Shown here in pieces: positions 1 through 11,590 of a stretch of DNA of 64,000 bases. Made by a program: the position numbers and the translations under genes. The notes under the pieces are model-generated. The model saw only the letters and a program-made list of their open reading frames with translations, was not told where the DNA came from and did no database searches. This stretch comes from Prostheceraeus crozeri (lineage: Eukaryota; Platyhelminthes; Polycladida; Euryleptidae): assembly GCA_907163375.1 (NCBI GenBank), contig CAJQUW010009297.1:1-64000 (forward strand), read 5' to 3'. The first letter of the stretch is position 1. Each line of letters starts with the position of its first letter.

Positions 1-640
1 GCACTTGATCAAGTATCAGCTTACACCGACAGTTCTGGTGCCTGGAAATTGTTTTGATTTACATTCTCAATAGTCCACTTTCAATACGGACACATGTTCA
101 GCATTGGATAGAGGGGATGCATCACCTTGAGATTTTTCCATATCTGATGAGTTGCTATAAAATTGATGAAGACAACTGTGTAGAAGAGAATATTTGCGAT
201 TCTTCATTAGAAGATCTACATAATAGGAGACAAGCGATATAAATTTAAATTTCAAAAGTCATGAAGCAGGAGGTAATCTCGGGCATGCAGGTGCAAGACC
301 TGTTTTGTTGACGTTTTGACTTGTTTAGAGGTTGATTGGAGCACTCTTGATCCATTATCATGCGCACAATGCTTTGAGGGGTACTCCACACGTTTACCTC
401 GAACATCTTGTGACACCTTGACGCACAGATGTAATGAATGCATCAGCTTTTGCTTTTGAAAGTGGAAGCTCTAACTTCCTTTGAAATCTGCAGCTGCTAT
501 CTGAGCAATTCTCCGCGTGAATTGCAAATACTATGAAGTAGAAGAGAAGAAGAGTTAGCAGCAGTCTTGCTGTGGTTTATAGTTGGAAGTCCTGCTGACA
601 AATGAGACCGCTTTTATCTACCAAGAAAGTAAGTAGCAGG
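1..640. other. Gene-free stretch, nothing recognised
   Basis: Short open frames on both strands (at most about 63 codons) have no domain-like composition and no convincing splice or start context. I see no repeat that recurs elsewhere in the window. The window edge truncates whatever lies to the left. Confidence 0.4.
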
Positions 641-654
641 CCTGTTCTCTGCGA

Positions 655-1080
655 ACTGTACGAGACATTCATTGAGGAAGAATGGCGCCGAGTAACATTT
701 TCCGATGAGTCTTTTGTTAGTCAACTCTCGGTCTTTTCCCGCGCCTTGAGAAAGCCAGCGAATAGACAGGGATAATCCGAAACACTGCGCAAGATGAGTG
801 AAGAACGCTAAGTGATGATATGGAACGCGTACATAACTGAAATCAGGAACGCTGTAGTCAGCTGATGATGAAAGAACAAAATAATTTATGTATCATAAAG
901 CTGTTCAATTGCTTGATCCTTGCGTGGATTGAGTCGAGACGTCAACCCAATCGAGAATTAGCCGAAGGTGTCTCACCGAACACAACCCATTGTCTTTTGC
1001 GGACTTGACTGATCGGAACATGAGCGAAAGACGTCTCAACAGAACTGACGTACAGTCTTGGCAGGTTTATGCCGTGTCGG
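655..1080 (+). pseudogene. Tc1/mariner-like transposase remnant
   Basis: A decayed DDE transposase of the Tc1/IS630 superfamily. Translation from 655 gives EEEWRRVTFSDESF, which matches the first catalytic Asp region (W-x-x-V-x-F-S-D-E-S) of these enzymes, followed by VMIWNAYI, where the family has a VM(V/I)WG strand. Near 940 another frame reads SRDVNPIEN, the counterpart of the family's SPDLNPIEN block that carries the catalytic Glu. The middle Asp block (QDNAPxH) is not visible. In-frame stops occur at about 772 and 808, and the distance between the first Asp and the Glu is shorter than usual, so part is deleted. No terminal repeats with TA were found around it. It is independent of the better preserved Tc1 at 10147-11432. 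Confidence 0.6.
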
Positions 1081-1502
1081 ATCTAGTCCACACTGCAAAA
1101 TAGGAACCATCATTCCAAGTATTGGCTGATTAATTGAACTACACATGTACAAAGAAAGTGCATGGTTCCTATTCACCAATCAATCATATATTTTTTGATA
1201 TGTTGTCACATTCAGAAATCATTGATGCCGTTTTTTGAAGTTTTTCTCTTCCGAATTCAAAGAAGTTTACTAAAATTTGAAAGTTCCTCAAGGTGATGCG
1301 TCCATTCCGTCAAGTACTGTAGAACTACCTGCTTTAGGCAACAAGACGTGACACGCGCGCATTCACCTAGGTGACTTGATTTTTTTCTACCAAAACCGGA
1401 AGGAACACTTTGCGATGTAGGAAAAAGGGGATCTGCAGATGCTGATTTATCATCACAGTGCTTTACAAAGAATGATCGTAGTTAATACAAGCAACGACCT
1501 TT
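1081..1502. other. Gene-free stretch with a 12-bp inverted repeat
   Basis: No coding signal. AATAGGAACCAT at 1099-1110 is matched by its reverse complement at 1162-1173, a possible remnant of a small inverted-repeat element. Nothing else is seen up to the hAT-like end at 1503. Confidence 0.35.
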
Positions 1503-1964
1503 CAGAGGTGGGCACTCGATCGCCGATCGATGCAACATTATGGATACAATCAAACGGCAACTCATGCTTGATTAGTTCTTGAATCAAGGATTTATCAATC
1601 CCTCAATCTTCAGCTCAATCAGCACAATCTTTTGTTTTTGCAGTCGTTCCTTGAGCTTGCCATGGATGGAAGCAGAAAATTAACAGAATCTTCTTTCTAT
1701 GTAGCCTAAATGAAAAAGAATAGATTGTCAGTGCTTCACATTGTCAGCCGAATTGACCGATGATTGATTATTGACTGATTCAAGAGCTAATGAATAGAAA
1801 CATCGCTCATAAATGTATTCATTAGAGTTATCGATCAAAGTGTAGGCCTACTTTCCCACAATTGATATTATTCTTCAGACCAGAGGAAGGTGTCTGCTGA
1901 AATAGATGAAAACATATTCTTTCAGACAATGAATGAATTTGCCAGATTACCGGAAAACTCTTGT

Positions 1965-2018
1965 CTATTCATCTTGTGAAGGAAGCCCAAGTTAACTATT
2001 CCTTCACAAGATGAATAG
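1965..2018. repeat. Perfect 20-bp hairpin
   Basis: CTATTCATCTTGTGAAGGAA at 1965-1984 is followed after a 14-base spacer by its exact reverse complement at 1999-2018. It lies inside the hAT-like element. No coding frame uses it, and it could be a small templated inverted duplication. Confidence 0.85.
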
Positions 2019-2769
2019 AAACTCAGGCCCACTTTTCCATGGAAACTCTTGTCTGTATGGACCACAGAATTAAATATGTAGTTTATCTGCTTCAGTTTGC
2101 TAGAAGTGTGATTAATACGAAATCGCTGGCACATCGAGGAACCTATTAAGTGGGCAAAAAGGAATTCCTAATACCTTACAAAGATAGGAAGAAAAGTTGT
2201 GCGTCGCTTGCGGATTAATGTGAGTTCCAGCTAAGTGCTTCGATTGCCAAAATTCCCTCAGATTCTAAGAATTCAGATCATTGCGCACAAGTTTTCTCCA
2301 TAATGTTGGCCCTTCTGATCATTATTAAAAAAAGTAGCAGGCGCACGAAAATCAGTTCACTTGTTGTTTTCACATCCTCTCCTCGGCATTTCTCACTGTA
2401 TAGTGCTTACAATGAATCTAATGTTAGCCAAGACAGCGATGTGTGTTTTGGTGTGTGCAAAGTGATATCACAGCACGCACGGATCTCTCACTAGCTCTGG
2501 TGTCCTCTGCTGACAGCTTATTGTTTGCCATTTCCAATAGCAAGCGATGCACGAATTATCCACTCGAGAAGGAACAAGCTGTCTAATTCTGTGATGTGCC
2601 ATTTCGATATTAAGGTTACATATAACTCTTCCTTTCTAGGAAACCGAAACGCGCGCAGATGAATCTAATTCTGTGGTATGTACTGATGTTTCTATTAGCT
2701 ACTCGAGCTTTCAACTCGCCTTCGTCAGGAGAAAGATGATATCTGCTGATAACACTTTGATTTTTATAA

Positions 2770-3030
2770 ATTTAGAATCGCAAAATAGTTGCGAAATAGT
2801 TTGTTGATGTGGTAAATCATGATATACTTATTCGCAAATTGTACAGACTCAAATGATCAAATGGTTTTATCGTCTGTCTGAGGGATTGTTTGAAGGATAG
2901 AACTGCCCGTGTAAAAGTCAAAGGACAATTATCATATCCACTTTCTATTGTATCTGCTGTTGATCAAGGTACAGCTTTGGCTATATTCCTTTTTTCATTA
3001 TTTGTAAGTGATCTTAGGTGCCGTTAGCGA
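2770..3030 (+). pseudogene. LINE reverse transcriptase fragment
   Basis: Translation gives pieces such as FVDVVNHDILIRKL, DRTARVKVKG and QGTALAIFLFSLFVSDL. These follow the order of a non-LTR reverse transcriptase palm: the F-D-x-V-x-H-x-L-L block, the Y-L-x-D-R-x-x-R-V block, and the G-x-x-x-G-x-x-L-x-P-x-L-F block. Stops interrupt it. The missing continuation (thumb and C-terminus) appears 1.16 kb downstream at 4190-4790 on the same strand, with unrelated transposon sequence between, so one LINE was probably split by an insertion. The F-A-D-D block is not seen and is presumably lost at the break. Confidence 0.7.
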
Positions 3031-3589
3031 TATAATCGCAGATTAGGGTGTCCCAAAAAATTAAAGTAGATAAGTTTCACTCGCTCGTGTGTCGCCTTCT
3101 AGTGTGGTGAAATTTGAAACGGATCCATGAAGATTTACAGATATCCAAAAAGTCACATTTTTAGCTAATGTGGATTTATTCTGACATTTTGTTCGCTTTG
3201 ATGGTAAAAAATACAGTTGGCTTATGATTTACTTATTATGCTTCAGACAGGCTTCCATGTAGAATGAGTTCCGATTCTTATATCTTCGTTCTGGAAAGTC
3301 CTTGCAGCGCAGTTCAGAATATTGTTTTCATTTCATGAATTAGCTGAAGACGTTTTTAATGAATGCCTTGACTCTTCAAATGCACCTGAAATTGTCATTT
3401 CAAGCGATTTCTCAATGGCAGTTGTAGATCCTTCCAAGAAGGAAACGTTTGAGACGTGCGATGAGCACTTCGAATCCCTTAGGCCGCCAATTGATGGTTG
3501 ACATGCTCAGCTTCTTGAAGGAATCTCAAATATCCAAAAGTCATCCAAGACAGGATTACGAGGAACTCTTTCGTCTATGCTACGCTTCC

Positions 3590-3966
3590 ATTGATGGAGA
3601 GATTTGAAACCAATACGCCGCCCATGGACTCTTCACTAGGTGCGTTGGATGGTGAAAGCACTTTATTGTTTGAAGCTTCAGATGTTTAATTCTCTGTTGG
3701 AGCTTACAACCAGAGAGGCTTTGGGAGTGCTTAGGATGACTCTTTTCATTTATCTAGTGTATGCATGACAATGACATGAATCCGTGGTATCAGTCAAGGC
3801 TCTTCTCAGCGATGTCAAGTTTCTCAATATCCAACTTACCTATCCTGACTCTCAAATAGCCAAAGTTGCTGACCTTGCACTCAGATGCCACCTTAGGTAT
3901 TTCAACGAAGAAAACGTGGCGATCAGATTCTTCGATGAGAGAATTCCTGTGAAGGAAAAGTGTTAA
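3590..3966 (+). pseudogene. Transposon-encoded protein fragment, family not assigned
   Basis: From about 3638 one frame reads RWMVKALYCLKLQ followed by TREALGVLRMTLFIY. From 3784 the next frame reads LRCHLRYFNEENVAIRFF then DERIPVKEK. I remember this combination (RWMAKAIYxLK..., then HLWYLxEENVAxxFFD...) as the C-terminal part of a protein repeatedly found in invertebrate transposon clusters, but I cannot name the superfamily with confidence. At least one frame change and stops near 3775 show that it is broken. It sits between the two halves of a LINE (2770-3030 and 4190-4790), which suggests it arrived as an insertion into that LINE. Confidence 0.4.
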
Positions 3967-4189
3967 ATGGTCAGAGCTCTTCAGAATCCGGCAACAGAAA
4001 AAGTGGTCACCAGAAGTATGCTTGCACAAGAGAGAAGCGGGGCATGAAACGAGCGTTCGAAAATAAACACATTTATTTTTTACGATTGATAAATGGGACG
4101 CCCTTAGGCAGATGATCTTACGATCATAGTACCTGTAAATTATGAGATTATAAACGATGAAATTGGAAATGTAATGTCTTGGTGTGAAG

Positions 4190-4790
4190 AAAATGAACAA
4201 TTGTTAAATTTAGAAAAGTGTTAAGTTGTCTTTTCACAGGAAAGAGGCATTTATGAATTTAGCACCTTTTGAGATTCTTAAAGAGTTAATTATTCTGGTG
4301 TGATTATCAGTGAAGATCTGAAGTTTAAGTAACATGCTGAAAAGTTGGTAAAAGACGTTTGCATGCACTCCGAAAGTTGAAAAGATGCTTTCCGGTTCAT
4401 GAATTACATCAGTTGTAGATAACTTATGTCAGAAGTGTGTTAGAATATGGTTATCCGTGCTTCGTTGGTCTCAATGTTACATGTAAACTTTCCGGACTGC
4501 TTGAAAAAGTTGACCGAAAAGCAAACCATGTATTATTTCATCAAATGAATCACGATTTTGAATATGTTCTGCAAATGTCATTACTGAGCGAAGATATGAA
4601 AGCAGTCGACGTCTTTTTAGAGCAGTTGCATTAGATCCCACTCATTCGTTGTATTATTTGATTCAACGCAAGCTTTGCTACTCTGGAAGATGTTGTGTGT
4701 CTTTATGTAGAACTCAGAAGTGCAAACAATCATTTATTCCTTTCACAACCTCGCTGATAAATGAATCTGACGTTGTCACTTGCAACTGAC
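4190..4790 (+). pseudogene. LINE 3' end (RT thumb and C-terminus)
   Basis: Frames read SGVIISEDLKF, then ITYVRSVLEYGYPCFVG with LSGLLEKVDRKA, which match the LGVxIxxDLKW and xxRSxLEYxxPVWxP...LExVQRRA blocks after the palm of CR1/jockey-type LINEs. Further on, in another frame, come LDPTHSLYYL and CRTQKCKQSFIPFTTSLIN, the usual end of ORF2 (R-x-x-x-x-K-x-S-F-I-P). The ORF is broken by stops and at least one frame change (around 4630). It is probably the continuation of the palm fragment at 2770-3030. No clean poly-A or microsatellite tail is seen. Confidence 0.75.
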
Positions 4791-4799
4791 TTTCTATAT

Positions 4800-6060
4800 T
4801 TTTGTGAATATTTATTTCAACAACAATTTTCAGTATTTGAAATATATACATACTGCTACTTATAATCAGTCGTTATGAACAGCGAATGTCAATCAACCGT
4901 AGGGGTACTTCAACAATGAAACAAGATGCAGTTGAATTACATTTCAGCAAAAATTGAAAGTTATCGAATATTTGAATATTTTTGAGTTATTTGAACACTT
5001 CCTGCATGAAATGCAATTCAAATATACAATTCGATTGCAGCTCGAAAATTCTGCATATCTCACGAAAATTGCAGCACAAAATATTTGCAATGAATAATAA
5101 TAGGCGTTTATTTCTCAATATTGAAAATTACGAGTAACAGAATTGATATTACAATCAGTTGACATTACTATACAAGAAATTATGGCAAACACAGAAGTTA
5201 CAATCTTGAGTTAAAAAGACGACAAGCTTTATAAGATGAAAATGAATGAAATCGTCTAGCCGTTAGACAAAGTGGCATGCGGAAATGACCAGAATGTGGC
5301 AAGCGGGGATGAACAAATGGCATTGTAATTGAGTCGTCAATTTAAATTATGATTTTCTTCTATTGAGTAGTCGGTGCGATGTAGCATTTCGTTCATCTTA
5401 ACAGCATCTGAACAGTTAATCAAAATGATTCATCGGTCAATAAGTGGCGAACCCTTTGTCTAAAATTGTCTTAAATTGATTGGTCAGCAGCTTGACTCCC
5501 TATCTATGCAGTAGGTCAGTGCACTCACAAAAAGAATTGAATAAGTGATCAAAGCTGTACGTGCAGCAAGCCTTCTTAAGTATTCATGGATTAGTAACTT
5601 TCGAGCATTGTGTGTAGAGTAGGCCCAAAATCGTGATAATAGTCAGTCTCACAGAGGAGAAGCATTACCTCGGCCATAGTTTCACCAACGCAATACGTCA
5701 ATCGAGGCATGAAGTGTCTTCCGAATGACAGGCACGCATACCCACATCCAGGCCTCTTTCTGACGGTCAAACATAGTCATCAAACTTCCTTGACGCTTAT
5801 TCTTGTTGGGTTTGAGCCGACTTCAACACTGGTGGATAACTTTCTTGCATTTTGAGTCGCTCTCTTGAAGCCATCTGTTCAAATTCAGGGTCAAATGATT
5901 AAGACTCATGACAGTCTATCTCAATGGAAATTGAACAGCTATCGTTATCGATTAACAGAAAACATGTCATCGACATCGATAATTCGATTATCAATTAACG
6001 CATATTTGAAAATCATTATCGGCGATGTTATCACCTATTATCGCTGCAGTTATCGAAGTG
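4800..6060. other. Non-coding interior of the hAT-like element
   Basis: This part is AT-rich with no supported gene. The GC-richer part (about 5620-5860) has short open pieces on the minus strand that I do not recognise. The last 120 bases are dense in TATCG/ATCGAT words that probably form subterminal repeats of the element. Confidence 0.35.
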
Positions 6061-6070
6061 CCCACCTCTG

Positions 6071-6716
6071 CGAATTTTAGAACACCTTATTCGTCTCTGC
6101 CAAAGTAGTAGAGTGAAGTCCATATTGTGGCAACCGTGGAATGTTTATTTCCATTGAGGCAGTGTTGTTTGTTTTACAACACCCGTTTGATCTGTAAACT
6201 TGCTATCGTCACCTTTTCCTGTATTTTGTGTGTGTCCTGAGCATCTTATCTAATTTTTGTACATTGTTATTTTCGTAACTCTGATGCGTACGTGCTTGAT
6301 TTAAATATCTAAGTGCGCTTTGCTGATTGCTTTTGCCATTTTCAATCTGTATTGAGTTGCTGATTGCATTCCTCGTTACTTTGCGTATATAATATACAAT
6401 AGCGGATTCTTGCATAAACATGCAACTTTCATGCCTACAACATTTGTGATTTTTCCAGTAACGTGATGTATAATCATCAATTATGTCAAGCCATTTCACT
6501 ATTTGGCTGTTGTTATTCCAGCGGAGAAGACAATTGGTTTTTGAAACTCCTCTTTTTTCAGTCTATTGTCCTTTCCCCTTTCCTCGAATTAGAGAACAGA
6601 TGTACTACCGACTTCATAAACCCTCACTAAATATGTATATTGCATTTTTTCCTACAGTAACATTTCATCCATGTGGGAGTTCCGTAAAAAAGCAAAAATG
6701 CGTCATTGAACTTCAA
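6071..6716. other. Gene-free stretch
   Basis: Short open frames here (for example 6209-6499 minus and 6483-6722 plus) have no recognisable motif, no splice context and shadow-like composition. I see nothing to annotate. Confidence 0.35.
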
Positions 6717-6800
6717 CGCTGAGAAACTGCAAAACGGGGACATGCATCTGTCCCGAAAACTTTGGAGATGCCGGCATAAATACGTCTAAGCCAAATCACT
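6717..6800. mobile_element. Degraded hAT-like terminus
   Basis: The segment reading GACATGCATCTGTCCCGAAA, followed by GCCGGCAT and GACGTCTAAGCC, is a decayed copy of the better preserved terminus at 28650-28739 (CCGGGACATGCATCTG ... CCGGGACGTCTGGTCACTG). Only this end is visible here. Confidence 0.5.
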
Positions 6801-7090
6801 AATTCGATTCTTAATTCTAAAGCAAGTGTATGTAAAATTGTGAGTTGAAGAAGTGGGTAATAAAGACGTTGATATTATTATTTGATAAATAATTTTCTTG
6901 TTGTAATTTTTGATAATAATAAGAGGACTCATGCAGGAATAAGAAAGTAAATAGATTTCTGACGATGGCCACTTGAGAAGTTTGTCTTCTTATTTTTATC
7001 AAAAGATATTATGATATATATTGTGATTGTTTTTTCTTCTTACTTTATGTCTTATTTTAGACGTTTGTCTTCTAATTTATTAAATGATAC
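6801..7090. other. AT-rich gene-free stretch
   Basis: Very AT-rich with T-runs, no coding or repeat structure recognised. Confidence 0.3.
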
Positions 7091-7092
7091 TA

Positions 7093-8069
7093 CAGTCGGA
7101 CCTGTCTTATTGCCAATTCAAGGGACCCGCATAAAAATTTGCATTAACACAGGTTTTGCAATAGCAGAAGTTGCTGTCGAAAACACCTTCTTATTACGAT
7201 TTTTAATTGTTATATTTATGCGTTTTGTCAACGATAAACTTTCATGAACAATTGCTCAGAAAATCAGTAGTCATGGCTTGTGAAAAACTGCGATCAAGAT
7301 TGTAGTATACATGTACACGTATATCCAGGCTTATACTACTTGCAATACATACATATGCAAAGACAATGGATAGAACTGTGTATAGAACTAATATATGCCT
7401 GCAATTTTGGCCTCTTTAGGACTATGCACAGTACCGGCACGGTATAGTCATAGTCTTATTAATCCTAGGCGAAATCATAATCTTTGCGATGACGTCATTA
7501 ATGAAATTATCAAGTTTTTAGGTTTACAAGTACATGTAGAAAAACGTACTCAGGCACAGAAGTATTATGACACAGGATACTTTCAATGTGCGTGTTGATA
7601 AGAATTAATAGGCCTACCTATCTCAAGCAACTTGATATCGAGCTGTAATGAATTACTCAAGTACAGTAGCTACAATCGACTTCGATTTCCCCGAAACATA
7701 TAACATCATACAAAGTGAGGAGAAAGGAAGCTTATGCGACGTATAAAATCTACACGTTAATGTAAGCTGCTTATAATTAGGCTTCGGAAATATACCCTAT
7801 GTGCAAAGAAGGCTTACATAATTTGTGGATTTCATTTGCTACATTATCTGAGAAGTTTGTATTGTTCATCTCAACGCTTATCGTAGATTGAGTGTTTTAG
7901 CAATATGAAAGGTAAAGTCTTTGAAGGGGCCACGAAAATTCATTGAAATAAGACAGGTTTTACAATAAGAGAAGTTGCAAGAACAGGCTGCATGGCTACA
8001 AGGAAAAAAATTGTGACCGAGACATTTTGTTGCAATATGACAGGTTTTGCAATAAGACAGATTCGACTG
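7093..8069. mobile_element. Pogo/Tigger-like non-autonomous element
   Basis: The left end CAGTCGGACCTGTCTTATTG and the complement of the right end, CAGTCGAATCTGTCTTATTG, form an inverted repeat with two mismatches in 20. Each end is flanked directly by TA (7091-7092 and 8070-8071), the duplication made by Tc1/mariner/pogo transposases. CAGTCG termini are usual for pogo/Tigger elements. The interior repeats words like GACAGGTTTTGCAATAAGAG (near 7150, 7950 and 8040), which look like subterminal binding-site repeats. No transposase is present, so mobilisation in trans is the likely history. Confidence 0.75.
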
Positions 8070-8071
8070 TA

Positions 8072-10144
8072 TTATTGTTTTTTGTCTTTGTATCCACTCA
8101 TCAAATTTTCTGTTAAATGTTTTTGTTGGAGATAATGTTCTTTGATATTATCATGAGACAATTATCAGGTAATTTTGAATGTTGAGACTTTATGGAAAGT
8201 TGTCAATAAATTCAGTTTGGTACATAATTCCTTGTTTTTATTGACATTGTTACATGGTTATAAGAACTTCACTTCCAAATTTATTGAATTAATCAGGTGA
8301 AATGCATAATATCATGTCGATATAGCCAAGCTTCCCGAAACGAGTATACTCGATATATTTTGAATTTCAAATTTACATATAGATAAAAATTAAGGCGAAA
8401 TATATCATATTGCTAAATGGACCCAAACTAATAGACATAGGGAAGTTATAGCTTAAAAATCGCTCTGGAAATGCCTTTTTCAAATACTCGAAATGTCTAG
8501 GGTTCTTAGAATGTTGTTGAAAGTTTGCCATCGTGATAGAAATGCGCTGAATTTTGTGGGTTGAGAATTTCAAAGAGATTGAAAGAATAGTTTAGAAATT
8601 GTTCTTTTGATGATGAAAAAAGTTACAAAACTGACGGTTCTAGTGCAAAAATGAATAGGCCTTGTTGACTTTCCATGCCGATGGTCGCATATGAAAGAAT
8701 TAAGTATATCTAAAGAAAGCACTATGTGATTTGTTGTCACGGCGCCTGCATTGTCCTAAAACAGCAAACTTGAGATATCTTGTAATCGTGACTATATAGG
8801 CCTATTTGGTGATTTTTACAAAAAGCAAGTAAATTCGATACCAAACAGTAGCATTCACGTCTAATTCATGGCATCAGATTTGGCACTCAGTGCTTTTAGC
8901 GGCTATATTTTTAACCCTTAATTAACTTGTGTGGTTGGAATAATAGGTGCGCTGGGGTACTATTTTTGTTGAATTAATTAATGTCATAAATTCACATTCT
9001 TCAATCTGAATGCCTACAAAGCATCAAGATTGACATTTTAACTCATCTGAATGAATCGCTTCCAACAAGGTGATACAACATGGAAGTATTTATTTATGCA
9101 GATGAAGTATCGATAAAGCCTCATGACAATGATCGGGTTTTCTTGCGCATAGTCTATATCTGCGTATGGATGGATAGTTGAAAATAAGTAGATTGGCCCT
9201 ACACGTATATACAACTAATGATGGAGATCGATAATTGGCAATTTATAGAATGCTTATAGATGAATTTAAACCTCAACTTTACATCCATTGCTATTTTACA
9301 TCTAAATCAACCTTAGCAGCATCGATCAAACCGTTCTGGAAATCGTTGCAAACTGCAGCCACAGCGGCTGCACACAATCTTGCACATTTAGGCACATTTC
9401 ACATAATTGGCCATTTTATGCATTTAGATAAATCAATTATTTCAATCCATTTTATATAACAGCATTTTAGACAATTTTTGTCTTTTCAACTTTGCAATTT
9501 CGATTTCTTTGAAAATTTGCATACATGGTCAATTTTTCACGTTGAATTCGAAAATCATTATGGCAACCACACCAAATGAGTATTTGTACAAGTTTTGTAT
9601 TTGCACTATATATTACCAGGTGTCTTTCGACCGATAATTTTGTGGTCTCGATCAGATGGACATTTTGGCCGTTTAACAAGATTTTGAAAATGCATGATGA
9701 TCACAGTCTTTTCAAAACAAATTTCGCATGCATTATTACATTGTGGTTCTTGATAATTCTGTGAGTTTTCATGAGATCCGGATAAAAAAATCAAAAAAAC
9801 TGGTCGAAAGAATGCAGGCCATTTTCTTAAATTCACAATCACTGAATTGCAATGATCCATAGTTGATTTTTTCCTTTTGATGCAACAACTAGACTCACAA
9901 ATGATGTATTTCGTCATATAAAGAAAGTAAAAACATCATTTCTAAGTTGAGAAATATGTGCATCGGTCAGAAGACAATTTTTGGGGAACAAAGGCTAATT
10001 GAGGAAAAATCTCAAATAAATGTAAGAAAGGATAGGCAAAATGATTGACATCAGTGAAATATTACAAGATGAATGATGATTATGATATGCGATAGGTACT
10101 GGGCTACAATTTACCAATAGCAATAGAAATTGACCTGACTAATA
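8072..10144. other. Long AT-rich stretch without recognised features
   Basis: Open frames such as 9235-9459 plus and 9606-9917 minus have no motif, no splice context and overlap on opposite strands. I see no tandem or inverted repeat of note. It is best treated as intergenic or unrecognisable old repeat. Confidence 0.35.
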
Positions 10145-10146
10145 TA

Positions 10147-11432
10147 CTGCCTGACATAAAAAATGCTCCACTCAAATATATGAACTTTGATCCACTCACA
10201 CTCATGAATTATAAGATAGCATTTTATATAAAACATATTTGAATAAATGGGAGACAGTATACAGAGTATGTCCTCCCGCACTGAAATGCAGCTTTGAAGT
10301 CTCATCGGCATCGAGTCGCAAAGATGATCAAGCCATTCCTGATCCAGCAGTGACCATTGATCGATGAGTCTCTCTGAAAGAGCTGTCAGTGTTGATGGCG
10401 GATGATCATATGCATCTCTCACTTTCCGACCAAGTTCATCCCAAGCATGTTCGATCGGAGACAGGTCGGGGGAGCGTGAAGGCCAATGGAGGATGCGAAT
10501 TCCAGATCTCACTATCGCTGTTGTTACACAATGAGCTCTGTGTGGTCGAGCGTTGTCATCCTGGAATATGAGGGATAAATATCGCTCTCCGTTCAAGTTC
10601 CCATTCACAATGACTGCGACAGTTCGACCTCCGTACCAGATACGCGGTCCAGATCATCACGCTACCACCACCATAGTCATGCTCAGATATGCAGCAGGGT
10701 GAATGCCTCTCACCAACCATTCGATGCACTCTAATGCGACCATCGTGAAAATCCAAAGTGAAACGGGATTCATCCGTCCACATCACTTGACGCCATTCCT
10801 CTGTGCTCCACGACAGATGCTGCTCACACCATTCTACACGCTTTCGCTTGTGTTCGAGACCTACGGAGAAAAAAATTGGCAGTGAAACAATGTCATTGTG
10901 TGGAATTCTCGCATTACTTACTTAGAGGAATTCTTACAGCAGGTCGGTATGACCTCAGGCCCGCTTCTGCTAGACGGCGATATGCTGTTCATATACTGCA
11001 TGCAATTCCTGCTGCAGCTTTCCAGCTGATGGCCAGTCGAGGAACACTCTTAAAGCGTTTGCGCTTTACTGAGATAACCAACTTCCTATCGGTAGCATTG
11101 TTTGTCAATCTCGGTCTCCCTGATCCCTTCCTTCTTTTGACATTTCTATCATTGTTCCATCGACTCCACCACCTGCTCACAGTGGAGTGTGGCACATCCA
11201 ACTTCCGTCCAACAAACCTACAACTCTTTCCACATCGTAGCATTTCAACAGCCATTCCTTTTACAAACTCTGATTGGGACATTTTTGCTTCAAAATTTAG
11301 TCAGAAAAAATTGCTTGATAGTGATAAAAGGTCGAATTTGAAATGCATCAACTATTCCAAAGATATCGACAATGGAAAGCTGCTTTATATTAGCATGAAA
11401 AATTTGATGCATAGACATCCTGGTCAGTGCAG
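10147..11432 (-). mobile_element. Tc1-like transposon, 1.29 kb, broken
   Basis: The ends CTGC-CTGAC (left) and GTCAGTGCAG (right) are inverted repeats with one extra base on one side, each flanked by TA (10145-10146 and 11433-11434). The length, 1,286 bp, is normal for Tc1. The transposase is on the minus strand. An N-terminal helix-turn-helix part lies at 11282-10989 (FVKGMAVEMLRCGKS, STVSRWWSRWNN, GSGRPRLT). The catalytic part lies at about 10800-10111: WTDESRFTLDF carries the first Asp, FQDDNARPHRA the second, and SPDLSPIEHAWDELGR the Glu. Exactly 34 residues separate the second Asp and the Glu, giving DD34E. The three parts are in different frames and an in-frame stop follows the first, so the gene is dead, although all three catalytic residues survive. 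Confidence 0.93.
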
Positions 11433-11434
11433 TA

Positions 11435-11590
11435 TGAAATAAAAGTCGTCCACTTCCATTGAGATTTTCTATATCAAGTGGATCGTTTTTAATGTCATAG
11501 AGTATAGTTTAGGTAAGAGCTCAAAAAAATATAAGAGGAATAAAAGAGGTAACTGCATAAAAAAGGGTTGGTAGGAAAGGTAGTGTCAAT
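11435..11590. other. Short spacer between Tc1 and Penelope-like remnant
   Basis: AT-rich, no features recognised. Confidence 0.3.

Larger units (their letters stand above)
1503..6070. mobile_element. hAT-like DNA element with nested insertions
   Basis: The left end begins CAGAGGTGGGCACTCGAT. The right end, read as its complement, begins CAGAGGTGGGCACTTCGAT, so the termini share a 14-bp perfect inverted repeat and a few more bases. CAG...CTG ends of this type are usual in the hAT superfamily. The flanking octamers are CGACCTTT on the left and CGAATTTT on the right, matching at six of eight positions, as expected of an old 8-bp target duplication. The body is 4,568 bp and contains LINE pieces (2770-3030, 4190-4790) and a transposon-protein fragment (3590-3966). 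I see no clear hAT catalytic core, so it may be non-autonomous and enlarged by insertion. The right subterminal region (about 5935-6060) is rich in TATCG/CGATA words. Confidence 0.6.

Noticed and set aside
2700-2745. On the minus strand CTGACGAAGGCGAGTTGAAAG followed by CTCGAG resembles a hammerhead core
   Set aside because: The expected GAAA after helix II is not in place and no complementary helix I flank is found, so the match is weaker than at 41521.
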